Shown: positions 1-8,603, counted from the stretch's first letter. The stretch: 63,418 nucleotides of DNA from Bacteriovoracaceae bacterium (GCA_016786485.1 JAEUWD010000021.1:1-63418), one strand, 5' to 3'. Made by a program: numbers and translations. The notes: generated from the sequence alone by a model not told the origin.

Positions 1-1235
1 TCAAGTAGCGCACTGATAATCAGTGCAATTACTAAACCAAAAAGATAGAGACCAAAAAAAGCGAGGCCTTGATAACCGAGCAAACCACCAGCAAAAGTTG
101 TGGCCGGAATAAAGGCGGTAATAAATAAACTATAAACCGGCAATCGAGCGGAACAGGCCATGAGTGGAACCGTGAGAATAGTAATCAAACGCTTCTTTGG
201 TGATTCAATGGTTCGCGCCGCCATCATCGCTGGAATGGCACAAGCAAAACCCGAGAGATAAGGCACAAAACTTTTTCCAGAAAGACCAAACAGACTTAGA
301 GGCTTGTGACAAATCACCGCTGCGCGACCGAGATAACCACAGTCTTCCAAAATACCTATGATAAAGGTCAGCATAAAAATTTGTGGTACAAAAACTAAGA
401 AAGATCCCACGCCACCAAAAATAGCGTCGTTGATAAAATCTTTAAAAACACCATCACTTAAAAAACTTGTGACCCACTCTCCGCTTGAGACAATAGCAAG
501 TTCCGTTAAATCCATCAGTGGTGCGGCCCAAGAAAAAATGGCTTGAAAGAGAATCGCCATGATCGCGAGAAAAATAATTCCACCTAAGTAGTTATTTAAT
601 AATAATTTATCGAATTGATTTTGTTGTTTGAGAAAAATGGCCGGTGCTAAAGAATATTTTCGTGCCAAAGCTTTTGCATGAACAAAATAATCTGCAGTTT
701 CTGAACTCACGATGGGTAGAAATTTTTGCGGTTGAGCTGCCACTTGCGCCAAACAACTTTTTAATTCGTCTATACCAAATAAAGTTTTGGCCGAAACAGC
801 AACGACAGGACTGCCTAGAGCTTTGGAAAAAGCCGCGATATCAGTTTTTTCTCCACGCTTGAGCACCTCATCATACATATTTAAAACAAAAATGATGGGC
901 TTTTGATGTTCAGCTGCTAATGCTTGCGCTTGCAGACCAAAAATCAAACTACGCTCTAAACGTGTAGCGTCTAGATTACAAATAACCGCCAGAATCGTAT
1001 TACGATGAAGAGCATCGTGCAGTTTTGTCACCGCGACTTCTTCATCTCGTGAGAGGGCATTCAAAGAATAAATCCCTGGAAAATCCACCAGTGATAATTC
1101 GCCAAATTTTCCAGATTTAATTTCAACGGTGACACCAGGAAAATTGGCGACTTTTTGCTCAAGGCCCGTTAAGCGATTAAACAATAATGTTTTTCCGCAA
1201 TTTGGTTTTCCGATAATAAGAATATCTTGTTGCAT
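1..1235 (-). CDS. feoB: Ferrous iron transporter B, C-terminal part cut off by window edge
   Basis: FeoB is the inner-membrane Fe(II) permease with an N-terminal cytoplasmic G domain. Translating inward from the ATG at 1235, the G1 loop GKPNCGKT falls at residues 9-16, followed by a G3 DFPG near residue 51 and a G4 NxxD (NMYD). After about residue 195, hydrophobic segments start and run to the left edge without a stop. About 411 codons are visible of a family length near 600-770. The start lies 3 bases after the feoA stop, so the two genes are one operon. No strong Shine-Dalgarno is visible, which suggests translational coupling to feoA. The reading frame is intact throughout. Confidence 0.93.
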   Translation of the reverse strand, partial: MQQDILIIGKPNCGKTLLFNRLTGLEQKVANFPGVTVEIKSGKFGELSLVDFPGIYSLNALSRDEEVAVTKLHDALHRNTILAVICNLDATRLERSLIFGLQAQALAAEHQKPIIFVLNMYDEVLKRGEKTDIAAFSKALGSPVVAVSAKTLFGIDELKSCLAQVAAQPQKFLPIVSSETADYFVHAKALARKYSLAPAIFLKQQNQFDKLLLNNYLGGIIFLAIMAILFQAIFSWAAPLMDLTELAIVSSGEWVTSFLSDGVFKDFINDAIFGGVGSFLVFVPQIFMLTFIIGILEDCGYLGRAAVICHKPLSLFGLSGKSFVPYLSGFACAIPAMMAARTIESPKKRLITILTVPLMACSARLPVYSLFITAFIPATTFAGGLLGYQGLAFFGLYLFGLVIALIISALL

Positions 1236-1238
1236 GTC

Positions 1239-1469
1239 TTAAACCCGTGTCACTTGGACTTTGGTCGCTAGTTCCTTCTCTAATGAAAAAACGGTATCAC
1301 TCACTTGGTAAATTTTGGGGCCATTAAAAGGTAAACTTTTAAGACAAAGAACCTCTTCACCTTTAGCAAAGCCAATTTCGTTTAATCTTTTGAGGTATTC
1401 ACTTTTTAAATCAGTTTCAATCGAATCGATGATAACCAATTCGTTTTCATTGAGTTGCCACAACGTCAT
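1239..1469 (-). CDS. feoA: FeoA, SH3-like partner of the Fe(II) transporter
   Basis: A 76-residue protein of the FeoA SH3-like family, a cytosolic accessory of FeoB needed for ferrous iron uptake. Length and pattern fit: an early LKRLNEIGF segment (compare L-x-x-G-F in FeoA) is followed by a short beta barrel with VLCLKSLPFNGPKIYQV and a C-terminal LEKELATKVQV strand. It is the first gene of the feoAB pair and ends 3 bases before feoB. A promoter and an imperfect dyad lie directly upstream. The protein is somewhat divergent, so the assignment rests partly on its neighbour. Confidence 0.85.
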   Translation of the reverse strand: MTLWQLNENELVIIDSIETDLKSEYLKRLNEIGFAKGEEVLCLKSLPFNGPKIYQVSDTVFSLEKELATKVQVTRV

Positions 1470-1483
1470 CTTTGAGCCTGCAA

Positions 1484-1518
1484 TGTATTAATAGTATTAC
1501 AGGTGTTTTATATCTCAA
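1484..1518 (-). promoter_or_regulatory. feoAB promoter with overlapping dyad
   Basis: On the minus strand a TTGAGA box (1513-1518) and a TACTAT box (1491-1496) are separated by 16 bases. An imperfect 18-base dyad of the form TGTA-N10-TACA (1484-1501) covers the -10 box; 7 of 9 positions match between half-sites. Its place over the promoter of an iron-uptake operon is where a Fur-type or other metal repressor would bind, but it is not a recognisable Fur box. Confidence 0.45.
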
Positions 1519-1536
1519 ACTCAGAAAAATCAATCA

Positions 1537-4161
1537 TTAATTACTGCCACCTGAAGTTGGCCTTTCGATGATTTTAAATTGTGTTTCATATGAGTAAGTT
1601 ACGTTTGACAAGCTACCCGACGCTTCGTAGCTATCGCCGTAGTAAACTAATGGAGCAGCGCCCCCTTCAAAGCGTACTTCATCCACACCAATGGCCGAAT
1701 CACCCGCACCACCCATTTTTTGAATCGTAACAGCGTGGACACCTTCATTGTAGCGATCACGACCGTTAGTGGTTGAAAATGGAAAGTCGGCAATAGGAAT
1801 ACTGACGGTTTGCCAATCAGAACTTAAACTTGGCAAATAATTTCCTAAAACAACTGAGGCAAAATTATAACCTGCTAAAATTTCAATCTTATATTTTGAT
1901 AAATCAATCGCAGCTCCTCCGACATTTTTGATCGAGAAACTGATCATGTTATGCCCCATCGCCTTTGGATAAACTCGTGTGCTTGAACCATCAGCTCCGG
2001 CATAATATTTTAAATTCACTTTACCGTAGCTTGGTCCACCAAGTTTTAGGTAGCTCTGGGCAAGACCAGGCAGAATATTGACAACAAAAGCTTGAGAACG
2101 ACTTCCCCCATTCTCATCAGTCACTTCAGCTTGAAGTTCATATGTCCCAGTATCACCAGCTTGAGGCTCAATAGTTAAATCACCTGTCCCGTCGCCATTA
2201 TCAACAAAACTCATAAAGTTTGGTAAGTCTTGAGCAAAACCTAAAATGAGATTATCCCCATCAGGATCGCTGGAGCTTATACGCAATACTAATTGTTGTA
2301 ATTCAGATACGAATTGATCTGCAATCTCAATAAGTATCGGTAATTGATTTCCGACTTGGTGTCCACCTGAAGCGAGTCTTTCAATTATTTTAAACTGGTT
2401 TTCTAATGAATAAGTCACATGAGTGAGGCTACCTGACGCTTCATAACTATCGCCGTAGTAAACTAATGGAGTAGCGCCCCCTTCAAAGCGTACTTCATCC
2501 ACACCAATGGCCGAATCACCCGCACCACCCATTTTTTGAATCGTAACAGCGTGGACACCTTCATTGTAGCGATCACGACCGTTAGTGGTTGAAAATGGAA
2601 AATCAGCTATTGGAATTGTTACACGTTGCCAGTCAGAACTTAAACTTGGCAAATAATTTCCTAAAACAACTGAGGCAAAATTATAACCTGCTAAAATTTC
2701 AATTTTATATTTTGATAAATCAATCGCAGCTCCTCCGACATTTTTGATCGAGAAACTGATCATGTTATGCCCCATCGCCTTTGGATAAACTCTTGTGCTT
2801 GAACCGTCAGCTCCGGCATAATATTTTAAATTCACTTTACCGTAACTTGGTCCACCAAGTTTTAGGTAGCTGCCAGAACTAACTGGAGGATTCACGACAA
2901 CAGCGGCTAGAACACTCACCCCTACTTCGTCAAAATGAGTCGCACCATCATCATCGCTAGCAGTTAGTCTGAAAACATAATTTCCTTCAACTAAATTTGA
3001 AAGACTTAAGTTGGCCGAATTCTGCCCAGATAAACTTACATTTGGACCAGAAATTTTACTCCAAGCGTAGCTGGCAATTGCTCCATCTGAATCAGAAGCA
3101 GAACCATTGAGTACGATTGAATTCTCTGGTAGCTGAATCGTTCTATCTGAGCCTGCATTTGCCACAGGCGCAACATTAACCACCGGTGGTATATCACTTC
3201 CATCTAAACTCTGTGCCAACATCCAATTCCACATATTTTGGTCGTTGTAAGCACGAGTCCAAGAATTGTGACCTCCACTCGCAAAAAGCGTAAAACGAAT
3301 CATATGATCTTCGTTGGTTGAATTTGTGGTTGTAGTGTTGTCGTACCAAGTGAATTGATCAGCAGCTTGAGAATAGAGCGCAAAAGCATCTTTAACTACT
3401 ACGCCATCCTTATCTAAACATTGTCCCGAGCTATTTTTATTTACACATTGAGGTAAATCATAGCGATACGGAGCATTTGCTAAAACACTTACCGACGAAG
3501 GTGTTATACCGTTAATAACATTAACTGACTTTGAGAATGTTGTTGTTGAATCATTGTAAGCATGAAAAAACCAAACTGGCTTTCCTCTTAAATTAATATC
3601 ATTCGTCTGGGTATTGTCAGCATGACATACGGCCACAACCGAAGCAACACGTTGATGATACTGACGAGAATAATCCATCGTCCCGGCACCACCCATACTC
3701 ATCCCAGTAATATGAATACGATTCGAATCAACTTCAAATCGTTCTTCAATGAATGTAATGAAGCGATCGATTTTTGCTAAATCTGAGACCCAATAAGTTG
3801 AAGTTTGAGGTGAAACAACAATCGCAGGGACATCAAAGCTGCCTTGAAGTCTTAGAGGGGCACCATTTTTAGTTACCTCACAAAGACCTGACCATAAACT
3901 TTTATTTGTTTCAGTCGCGCAGTTCCCGATATTACCGTCACCCTGCTCGCCTAAACCATGTAAAAAAACAACTAAAGGATATTTGTCAGCCGTTCCATGT
4001 TTGTAACCAATTGGTAAATATAGATGAAAACCATATTCGGAACCACCACTAGCTGATTTATAAATAGGAACTTGTGAACCTGGAACTCCGTAGGGCTGGG
4101 CCCAAGTTGTTGAACTTATCATTAAGCTTATAAATAAGAGAGCGGCGTAAATTTTTAACAT
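1537..4161 (-). CDS. Secreted esterase/depolymerase-like hydrolase with PKD domain and duplicated C-terminal modules
   Basis: An 874-residue exported multidomain enzyme. A signal peptide (1-21, ending TWA) precedes an alpha/beta-hydrolase domain (about 25-325) resembling polyhydroxybutyrate-depolymerase/feruloyl-esterase proteins. It has an oxyanion HGLGEQGDG segment, a GMSMGG nucleophile elbow near residue 153, an acidic residue in AYNDSTT and a GGHNSW histidine. A PKD-type Ig domain follows (about 330-428). Two nearly identical 171-residue modules (431-601 and 703-873) flank a cadherin-like domain (602-702). The modules look like a jelly-roll carbohydrate-binding fold (IPIADF, VHAVTIQ, VDEVRFEGG), but the family is not certain. 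Substrate is unknown; an extracellular polymer is inferred. Monocistronic. Confidence 0.75.
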   Translation of the reverse strand: MLKIYAALLFISLMISSTTWAQPYGVPGSQVPIYKSASGGSEYGFHLYLPIGYKHGTADKYPLVVFLHGLGEQGDGNIGNCATETNKSLWSGLCEVTKNGAPLRLQGSFDVPAIVVSPQTSTYWVSDLAKIDRFITFIEERFEVDSNRIHITGMSMGGAGTMDYSRQYHQRVASVVAVCHADNTQTNDINLRGKPVWFFHAYNDSTTTFSKSVNVINGITPSSVSVLANAPYRYDLPQCVNKNSSGQCLDKDGVVVKDAFALYSQAADQFTWYDNTTTTNSTNEDHMIRFTLFASGGHNSWTRAYNDQNMWNWMLAQSLDGSDIPPVVNVAPVANAGSDRTIQLPENSIVLNGSASDSDGAIASYAWSKISGPNVSLSGQNSANLSLSNLVEGNYVFRLTASDDDGATHFDEVGVSVLAAVVVNPPVSSGSYLKLGGPSYGKVNLKYYAGADGSSTRVYPKAMGHNMISFSIKNVGGAAIDLSKYKIEILAGYNFASVVLGNYLPSLSSDWQRVTIPIADFPFSTTNGRDRYNEGVHAVTIQKMGGAGDSAIGVDEVRFEGGATPLVYYGDSYEASGSLTHVTYSLENQFKIIERLASGGHQVGNQLPILIEIADQFVSELQQLVLRISSSDPDGDNLILGFAQDLPNFMSFVDNGDGTGDLTIEPQAGDTGTYELQAEVTDENGGSRSQAFVVNILPGLAQSYLKLGGPSYGKVNLKYYAGADGSSTRVYPKAMGHNMISFSIKNVGGAAIDLSKYKIEILAGYNFASVVLGNYLPSLSSDWQTVSIPIADFPFSTTNGRDRYNEGVHAVTIQKMGGAGDSAIGVDEVRFEGGAAPLVYYGDSYEASGSLSNVTYSYETQFKIIERPTSGGSN
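1543..2055 (-). repeat. Near-identical intragenic module, copy B
   Basis: A 513-base unit encoding residues 703-873 of the esterase-like protein. It aligns without gaps to copy A at an offset of exactly 816 bases. A tract of 129 bases (1657-1785) is identical to 2473-2601, including third codon positions. That points to recent duplication or gene conversion. Confidence 0.9.
2359..2871 (-). repeat. Near-identical intragenic module, copy A
   Basis: The partner of the unit at 1543-2055, encoding residues 431-601. The few differences between copies cluster near the ends of the module, as expected if the centre is homogenised by recombination. Confidence 0.9.
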
Positions 4162-4310
4162 AAGGTGTTCCTCGGTTGAATTAGTACTTAATCATTCTAA
4201 AGCTTATTTTTAATTTGTTAGCTAATCGGTTGAAATCACATAAAAATTGAATTTATTTAAGCCTTATTTTTGAGGCGGTTTAATTGTTATTTTTATGCTA
4301 GCTAAGACTT

Positions 4311-5330
4311 ATGAATCACGCTTATGAATTCAATAGAGAAAACTGGAAATTAGCACTGACAAAAGCGCAGCTCAGTCAATTTCATCTAAAAACTCTTTGT
4401 GATATGCTTTATCGACCAGAAAAAACAAACACCCTTTCATTTAAGCTTCAAACTTTCATGCAAAAATTTAATCATTCCCTACCTGAAATAATTCAAACCG
4501 AAACCTCTAGTGACAACACCACTAAATTTATTCTTAAATTATCTGATGGATTAAAAGTCGAAACGGTTCTGATTCCATTTTACAAAAAAATGACGATTTG
4601 TCTTTCAACTCAGGTCGGCTGCGCCATGAATTGCTCCTTTTGTTATACAGGGACACAGGGCTTTTCACGTAACCTCACCTGCGATGAAATTGTCGGTCAG
4701 TATTTAGTCGTCAAAAATTGGTTAAAAGAAAAAGAACCCACAGCGGATAATCCGAATATTGTTTTTATGGGCCAAGGCGAACCTTTACATAATGTGAATG
4801 AAGTTTTAGCTTCGCTTAAAATTTTTCTAGATAAAGATATGCTCGGGTTGGGTCGAAGACAAATCACACTTTCGACCGTCGGTTATTTACCAGGACTTAA
4901 ACAATTAGAATTATTTCCGCCCATAAATTTTGCCCTTTCTCTACACTCGCCTAGGCACACGGAACGTACAAAACTCATTCCTGTGAACACTCACTTCCCG
5001 TTAGAAAAGGTGTTGGAAGAATTAGGCAAAGTGACTTTTCAAAAAAACAAAATTCTGACCATTGAATATCTACTGATTGAAAATTTTAATGATTCTGTCG
5101 CTCACGCCGAAGAACTCGCCCTTTTATTAAAAGATAAGAAAGTCATGATTAATTTGATTTCGTTTAATCCGTTCCCTGGTTGCTCTTACAAGCGGCCCAG
5201 TGACGTGAGCGTGGAGAACTTCAAGCACATGCTGGTAAAACACAAATTGCGAGTCACGATCAGACGCTCTAAAGGCCAAGACATTTTGGCGGCTTGTGGG
5301 CAGCTCAATAGTAAGCCTGCTGTGCATTAG
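4311..5330 (+). CDS. rlmN: RlmN-family radical SAM 23S rRNA/tRNA adenine-C2 methyltransferase
   Basis: 339 residues. RlmN methylates C2 of an adenine in 23S rRNA (A2503 in E. coli) and in some tRNAs using a 4Fe-4S radical-SAM mechanism. The cluster motif CxxxCxxC is C104-C108-C111, followed by YTG. Both mechanistic cysteines are present: C97, seven residues before the cluster as in E. coli, and C329 in AACGQL. GQGEPLHN, LSLHSP and NLISFNPFPG match the SAM-binding and core strands. No Shine-Dalgarno precedes the ATG. A TTGAGG-18-TATGCT promoter at 4270-4299 would leave a leader of only about 5 bases. Downstream is umuDC, 48 bases away with its own promoter. Confidence 0.9.
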   Translation: MNHAYEFNRENWKLALTKAQLSQFHLKTLCDMLYRPEKTNTLSFKLQTFMQKFNHSLPEIIQTETSSDNTTKFILKLSDGLKVETVLIPFYKKMTICLSTQVGCAMNCSFCYTGTQGFSRNLTCDEIVGQYLVVKNWLKEKEPTADNPNIVFMGQGEPLHNVNEVLASLKIFLDKDMLGLGRRQITLSTVGYLPGLKQLELFPPINFALSLHSPRHTERTKLIPVNTHFPLEKVLEELGKVTFQKNKILTIEYLLIENFNDSVAHAEELALLLKDKKVMINLISFNPFPGCSYKRPSDVSVENFKHMLVKHKLRVTIRRSKGQDILAACGQLNSKPAVH

Positions 5331-5343
5331 CCTTATTTTCCTA

Positions 5344-5372
5344 TTTACGGAAAAGTTACGGAATGATAAAAT
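5344..5372 (+). promoter_or_regulatory. umuDC promoter with TTACGGAA direct repeat
   Basis: TTTACG (5344-5349) and TAAAAT (5367-5372) are 17 bases apart; the umuD ATG begins 6 bases after the -10 box, so the transcript is probably leaderless. The octamer TTACGGAA occurs twice, at 5345-5352 and 5356-5363. The starts are 11 bases apart, one helical turn, overlapping the -35 box and spacer, a plausible place for an SOS repressor. Confidence 0.5.
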
Positions 5373-5378
5373 CAACCT

Positions 5379-5768
5379 ATGGAAACGAAAATACTCTCTG
5401 TTTCTTGCGGTCTTTTTGGCATCACGGACGACTACACCGAGTCTTTCCTCTCTTTGGATGAGAAGTTTCGCAGTAATAAGGAAGCCACTTTTTTTGTTCG
5501 GGCCAGTGGAGATTCCATGCTGCCGGAAATTAAGCCCAACGATATTTTGATTGTGGATAAATCTGTCGCTCTCTTTAACAATGCCATCGCGACTTTTTAT
5601 TTTAATAGACGAGCTATTTGCAAACAATACATCAAAACCCCGAAAGGAATTATCTTACGTTCACTCAATTCCAAATATCCTGACATTATCGTCAAAGAAG
5701 ATGATGAGATTGATTTGTTTGGCGTGGTAACGGGTTTGGCCCGTGATCTTTATGGACCCTCCCTATGA
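5379..5768 (+). CDS. umuD: UmuD-like S24 peptidase, DNA polymerase V accessory subunit
   Basis: 129 residues, family S24. UmuD cleaves itself in a RecA-stimulated reaction and then joins UmuC to form the translesion polymerase Pol V. The catalytic Ser is S46 in GDSM and the general-base Lys is K82, 36 residues later (37 in E. coli). The Cys-Gly self-cleavage site is kept at C10-G11, so the removable arm is only about 10 residues against 24 in E. coli. It overlaps umuC by 4 bases (ATGA), indicating translational coupling. A LexA-type repressor is excluded because no N-terminal DNA-binding domain is present. Confidence 0.93.
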   Translation: METKILSVSCGLFGITDDYTESFLSLDEKFRSNKEATFFVRASGDSMLPEIKPNDILIVDKSVALFNNAIATFYFNRRAICKQYIKTPKGIILRSLNSKYPDIIVKEDDEIDLFGVVTGLARDLYGPSL

Positions 5769-7021
5769 TTGCGCTGGTGGATTGCAACGCCTTTTTCTGC
5801 TCCTGTGAATTGATCTTTGCCCCTGAGTATAAAAATAAACCGGTGGTGGTTCTCTCCAATAATGATGGTTGTGCGCTGGCAAGAACCGATGAGGCCAAAG
5901 CGCTAGGAATAAAAATGGCCCAACCTTATTTTGAATTTAAACATTTCGAAAAAACCCATGGACTAAAAACTTTTTCTTCTAATTTTGCTCTTTATATTAA
6001 CATCTCAGATCGAGTGATGAACCTCTTAGAAAAAATGTCACCCGATATTGCGGTTTATTCAGTTGATGAGGCTTTCCTAGATTTGAAAGGTATGCCTAAC
6101 GTAGAAAAGTTTGCTTATGAAGTGAAAGATAAAATTTTAAATCACATCGGTATTCCGGTGGGGGTTGGCATCGGTCCCACCAAAGTCCTCGCCAAAGCCG
6201 CTAATTTTTTGGCCAAAACCTCCAAGAAAGCTAAGGGAGTGGTCAACTTAATGAGTCGTAAACATCAAGATGTGGCACTGGAACGGATTGAGATTCTCGA
6301 AATTTGGGGCATCGGTCGCGCGACGGCAGCAAAATTGAAGGCGATGGGAATTAAAACCGCGAAAGATCTTAGAGATTATTCCAATGAAAAGTTGCTGCAG
6401 AAAATTTTTGGAAAAACTATTTTGCAAATTAAAAATGAATTGATGGGCATTCAATGTTTTCCTTTTCATAAGGCCGAAGCCGCTAAAAAAGAAATCATGT
6501 GCTCACGCACTTTTGCTAAAAGTGTTTATGATATCGAAGTCTTAAAAGAATCAGTCGCAACTTATGTCACAGATGCGGCGGAAAAAATGCGCTCACAAGG
6601 TTCACTTTGTTCTGAAATCTCAGTCTTCGCTCGCTCCAACCCCCACAATGAACTCGAACAAGGTTCACTTTATGAAAGTGAACGTCTGCGCAACCCAACT
6701 GCTAATACATTGAAGCTTATAAAACATGCGCTTGCTCTGACTGAAAAAGGTTATCAGCTCGGACATGAATATAAAAAAGTCGGCGTGAAACTCGGACAAT
6801 TTTCTCAGGGCACTGATTATCAGGTGGATTTTTTATCTCCGCAAGATACGCCTGAAGAACATGAGCTGATGGCGGTGCTGGATCATATTAATTACTACGA
6901 AGGTGATCAGACAATTAAAAGTGCCGCTTGTGGAACAACAGATAATGCGTGGAGAATGAATCGAAATTTCAAATCTCCACGTTATACCACTTCTTGGAAT
7001 GAGTTAAAAAAATTTAATTAG
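5765..7021 (+). CDS. umuC: UmuC, Y-family translesion DNA polymerase V catalytic subunit
   Basis: 418 residues, full length for UmuC. Metal-binding acids are D6 and the D101-E102 pair in SVDEAF; the steric-gate position is aromatic (F10/F11 in NAFF). PVVVLSNNDGC and the helix-hairpin-helix-like IWGIGRATAAKLKAMGI segment are typical. The C-terminus carries the DUF4113 block (LMAVLDHIN, SPRYTTSWNEL) found on UmuC proteins. Coupled to umuD and expected to be SOS-induced. It ends one base before the convergent gene at 7023. Confidence 0.95.
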   Translation: MIALVDCNAFFCSCELIFAPEYKNKPVVVLSNNDGCALARTDEAKALGIKMAQPYFEFKHFEKTHGLKTFSSNFALYINISDRVMNLLEKMSPDIAVYSVDEAFLDLKGMPNVEKFAYEVKDKILNHIGIPVGVGIGPTKVLAKAANFLAKTSKKAKGVVNLMSRKHQDVALERIEILEIWGIGRATAAKLKAMGIKTAKDLRDYSNEKLLQKIFGKTILQIKNELMGIQCFPFHKAEAAKKEIMCSRTFAKSVYDIEVLKESVATYVTDAAEKMRSQGSLCSEISVFARSNPHNELEQGSLYESERLRNPTANTLKLIKHALALTEKGYQLGHEYKKVGVKLGQFSQGTDYQVDFLSPQDTPEEHELMAVLDHINYYEGDQTIKSAACGTTDNAWRMNRNFKSPRYTTSWNELKKFN

Positions 7022-7022
7022 T

Positions 7023-7439
7023 TTACTTAATATTACGAATCGAATTCATCGCTGCTTCATGACGTGTTTTCAGCATCGTTAATTCTTCAGCATTTTGAAT
7101 CGCTTGATCGATACATTTCTCATCAGCTAGTGAACGACACTTCAGTTTAGCGGCTTCTTTTAAAAGTAAATTGGCAAATACTCCAATGGTAAGACTCGCC
7201 TTTAAATAGGCAGTACGCACTTCCATTGCACGAACTTCATTGGCAAGCTCGCGTGCACCTTTCGTATATTCTTCGGTATCGGCGAGACTAATTTCTTTTG
7301 AATAATCACCTGTTTGATCACTTAAATCTGCAGCAATAGAAGATGATTTATTAGAACGACTTGAATTGTGACCATTACTTTGTGCAAAAGCGGTAGAGGT
7401 CATAATAGAAAATACGATTGCGAATGTTAATAACTTCAT
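7023..7439 (-). CDS. Secreted hypothetical protein, helical
   Basis: 138 residues, not recognised. A clear signal peptide (1-19, ending AFA) is followed by a Ser/Asn-rich stretch (20-40) and then a mostly helical region rich in Ala, Glu and Lys (45-138) with two cysteines (CRSLADEKC) that could form a disulfide. Probably periplasmic. Monocistronic, with a usable Shine-Dalgarno (GGGAGC) before the ATG. It ends 1 base from the stop of the convergent umuC and no terminator is visible. Confidence 0.7.
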   Translation of the reverse strand: MKLLTFAIVFSIMTSTAFAQSNGHNSSRSNKSSSIAADLSDQTGDYSKEISLADTEEYTKGARELANEVRAMEVRTAYLKASLTIGVFANLLLKEAAKLKCRSLADEKCIDQAIQNAEELTMLKTRHEAAMNSIRNIK

Positions 7440-7534
7440 AAGTGCTCCCTGTATTAATGGTTTAAAAATTCTTAACCCCTTAATAAGAGCAAGAGTAATG
7501 CCAATCTAAGCATTAAATATCAGCCATTTAGAGT

Positions 7535-7547
7535 GACAATAATTGTC
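7535..7547. promoter_or_regulatory. 13-base palindrome between divergent genes
   Basis: A perfect palindrome of two 6-base arms around one A (GACAAT-A-ATTGTC) lies in the 180-base space between the divergent genes at 7439 and 7620. Its position would allow control of either gene. No clear -10/-35 pair can be tied to it, so its role is open. Confidence 0.3.
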
Positions 7548-7619
7548 GAAAAAGACTTCAGTGTAGACAAAGAACCCATCTCGCACTAATTTTAAGTCCA
7601 ATAACTTCGGGAGAAAATC

Positions 7620-8501
7620 ATGTTAAAATTCATCGTAGCTTTAAGCTTATTAACTTCTGTGGCCTTCGCGCAGATTAAAACACAACAAATTCCTCGCGAT
7701 GAAATTCAACAAATCTGGAATCAATTACCAGTTGCCAGCAAAGATGCTTCAAAACCTTATATTCTTGATCATAATAAAGTCACCACAAACTCTGTTCTCC
7801 TCCTTCACGGCTTGAGCGATTCACCTTATTACGTTCGCCAAATTGGAGAAGTTTTTTATAAAAAAGGCTGGAACGTTGTCGCTATTTTATACAGAGGTCA
7901 CGGAACCAAAGCTGAAGATTTAAAATACGTGAAAGTAAAAGAATGGCGAGCGGATGTGCAAAACGGAATAAAAATCGCGAAGCTGCTAGGACAAAATGTT
8001 TCGATTGGTGGTTTTTCAACTGGGGCAACTCTTGCAATTGAAGCACTGTTAAATAAATCAGCACCTTTTCAAAGTCTTTATCTTTTTTCTCCGGCGATTG
8101 GATTCTACGACAAGATGGCCTACTTATCTTGTATCGTAAAACCTTTCATGCAATATGATGAACCTGATGCGATTGAAAATAGTGATGTTCGTTACCGTAA
8201 AATTGCTATCAATTCTGTTTGTCAGTTGAGAAAAGTCATGAAGAGCATTCGTAAGTTTCGTCGTGCTGACGAAATTAAAGTTCCGGTTTTCACCGTTATT
8301 ACTGACGCTGATACCACCATTTCACCGAAAGACATGCATAAATTTGCGAATCGCTTAGAAACGCAAAAATATGTTATTACCTATCCAGCCGAGCTTAAAA
8401 TCGCTCACGGTGCAGTCACTCGCTCTGAAACCAATTCAAAGTTTAATGAATTGAAGACGGAATTGAATAAATTTATCCAAAATTATTTCAAAGCCGAGTA
8501 A
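7620..8501 (+). CDS. Secreted alpha/beta hydrolase (carboxylesterase/monoacylglycerol-lipase-like)
   Basis: 293 residues with a signal peptide (1-17, cut after AFA). The fold is recognised from LLLHGLSDSP at 59-69 (oxyanion region), the nucleophile elbow GGFSTG with S133, an acid at D229 or D231 in ITDADTT, and H263 in IAHGAV. The order and spacing fit esterases of the Est30/monoacylglycerol lipase type, usually cytoplasmic but here exported. The substrate cannot be told from sequence. A good Shine-Dalgarno (GGGAG) is present. It ends just before a small GC-rich hairpin. Confidence 0.82.
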   Translation: MLKFIVALSLLTSVAFAQIKTQQIPRDEIQQIWNQLPVASKDASKPYILDHNKVTTNSVLLLHGLSDSPYYVRQIGEVFYKKGWNVVAILYRGHGTKAEDLKYVKVKEWRADVQNGIKIAKLLGQNVSIGGFSTGATLAIEALLNKSAPFQSLYLFSPAIGFYDKMAYLSCIVKPFMQYDEPDAIENSDVRYRKIAINSVCQLRKVMKSIRKFRRADEIKVPVFTVITDADTTISPKDMHKFANRLETQKYVITYPAELKIAHGAVTRSETNSKFNELKTELNKFIQNYFKAE

Positions 8502-8519
8502 GGCAATCAGAGCTCTGTT

Positions 8520-8534
8520 CAGGCCTTCGGCCTG
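8520..8534 (+). terminator. GC-rich hairpin after the esterase gene, weak terminator
   Basis: A 6-base-pair stem (CAGGCC/GGCCTG) with a TTC loop lies 18 bases after the stop codon. The sequence after it is A/T-rich but has no T run, so intrinsic termination would be weak. Confidence 0.35.
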
Positions 8535-8567
8535 CTAGATTAAAATTACAGTGCAAACCTAATCTAA

Positions 8568-8596
8568 TTGACTCGCAGCGCAATCGGCTTTATAAA
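8568..8596 (+). promoter_or_regulatory. Promoter of a probable leaderless gene
   Basis: TTGACT (8568-8573) and TATAAA (8591-8596) are exactly 17 bases apart. The ATG at 8604 is 7 bases beyond the -10 box, at the expected transcription start. The box also rules out a TTG start at 8568, which would lie inside the -35 element. Confidence 0.7.
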
Positions 8597-8603
8597 TACC
8601 TTC

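Noticed and set aside
358-862. Two plus-strand reading frames opposite feoB
   Set aside because: They lie in other frames of the clear feoB coding sequence and have no signal of their own.
1543-2871. CRISPR-like or transposon explanation for the repeats
   Set aside because: The copies keep the reading frame and encode one protein domain; there are no terminal inverted repeats or spacers.
5344-5363. TTACGGAA direct repeat as a classical LexA box
   Set aside because: The known Bdellovibrio box is TTACN3GTAA; the second half-site is in the wrong orientation, so it is kept only as an unassigned operator candidate.
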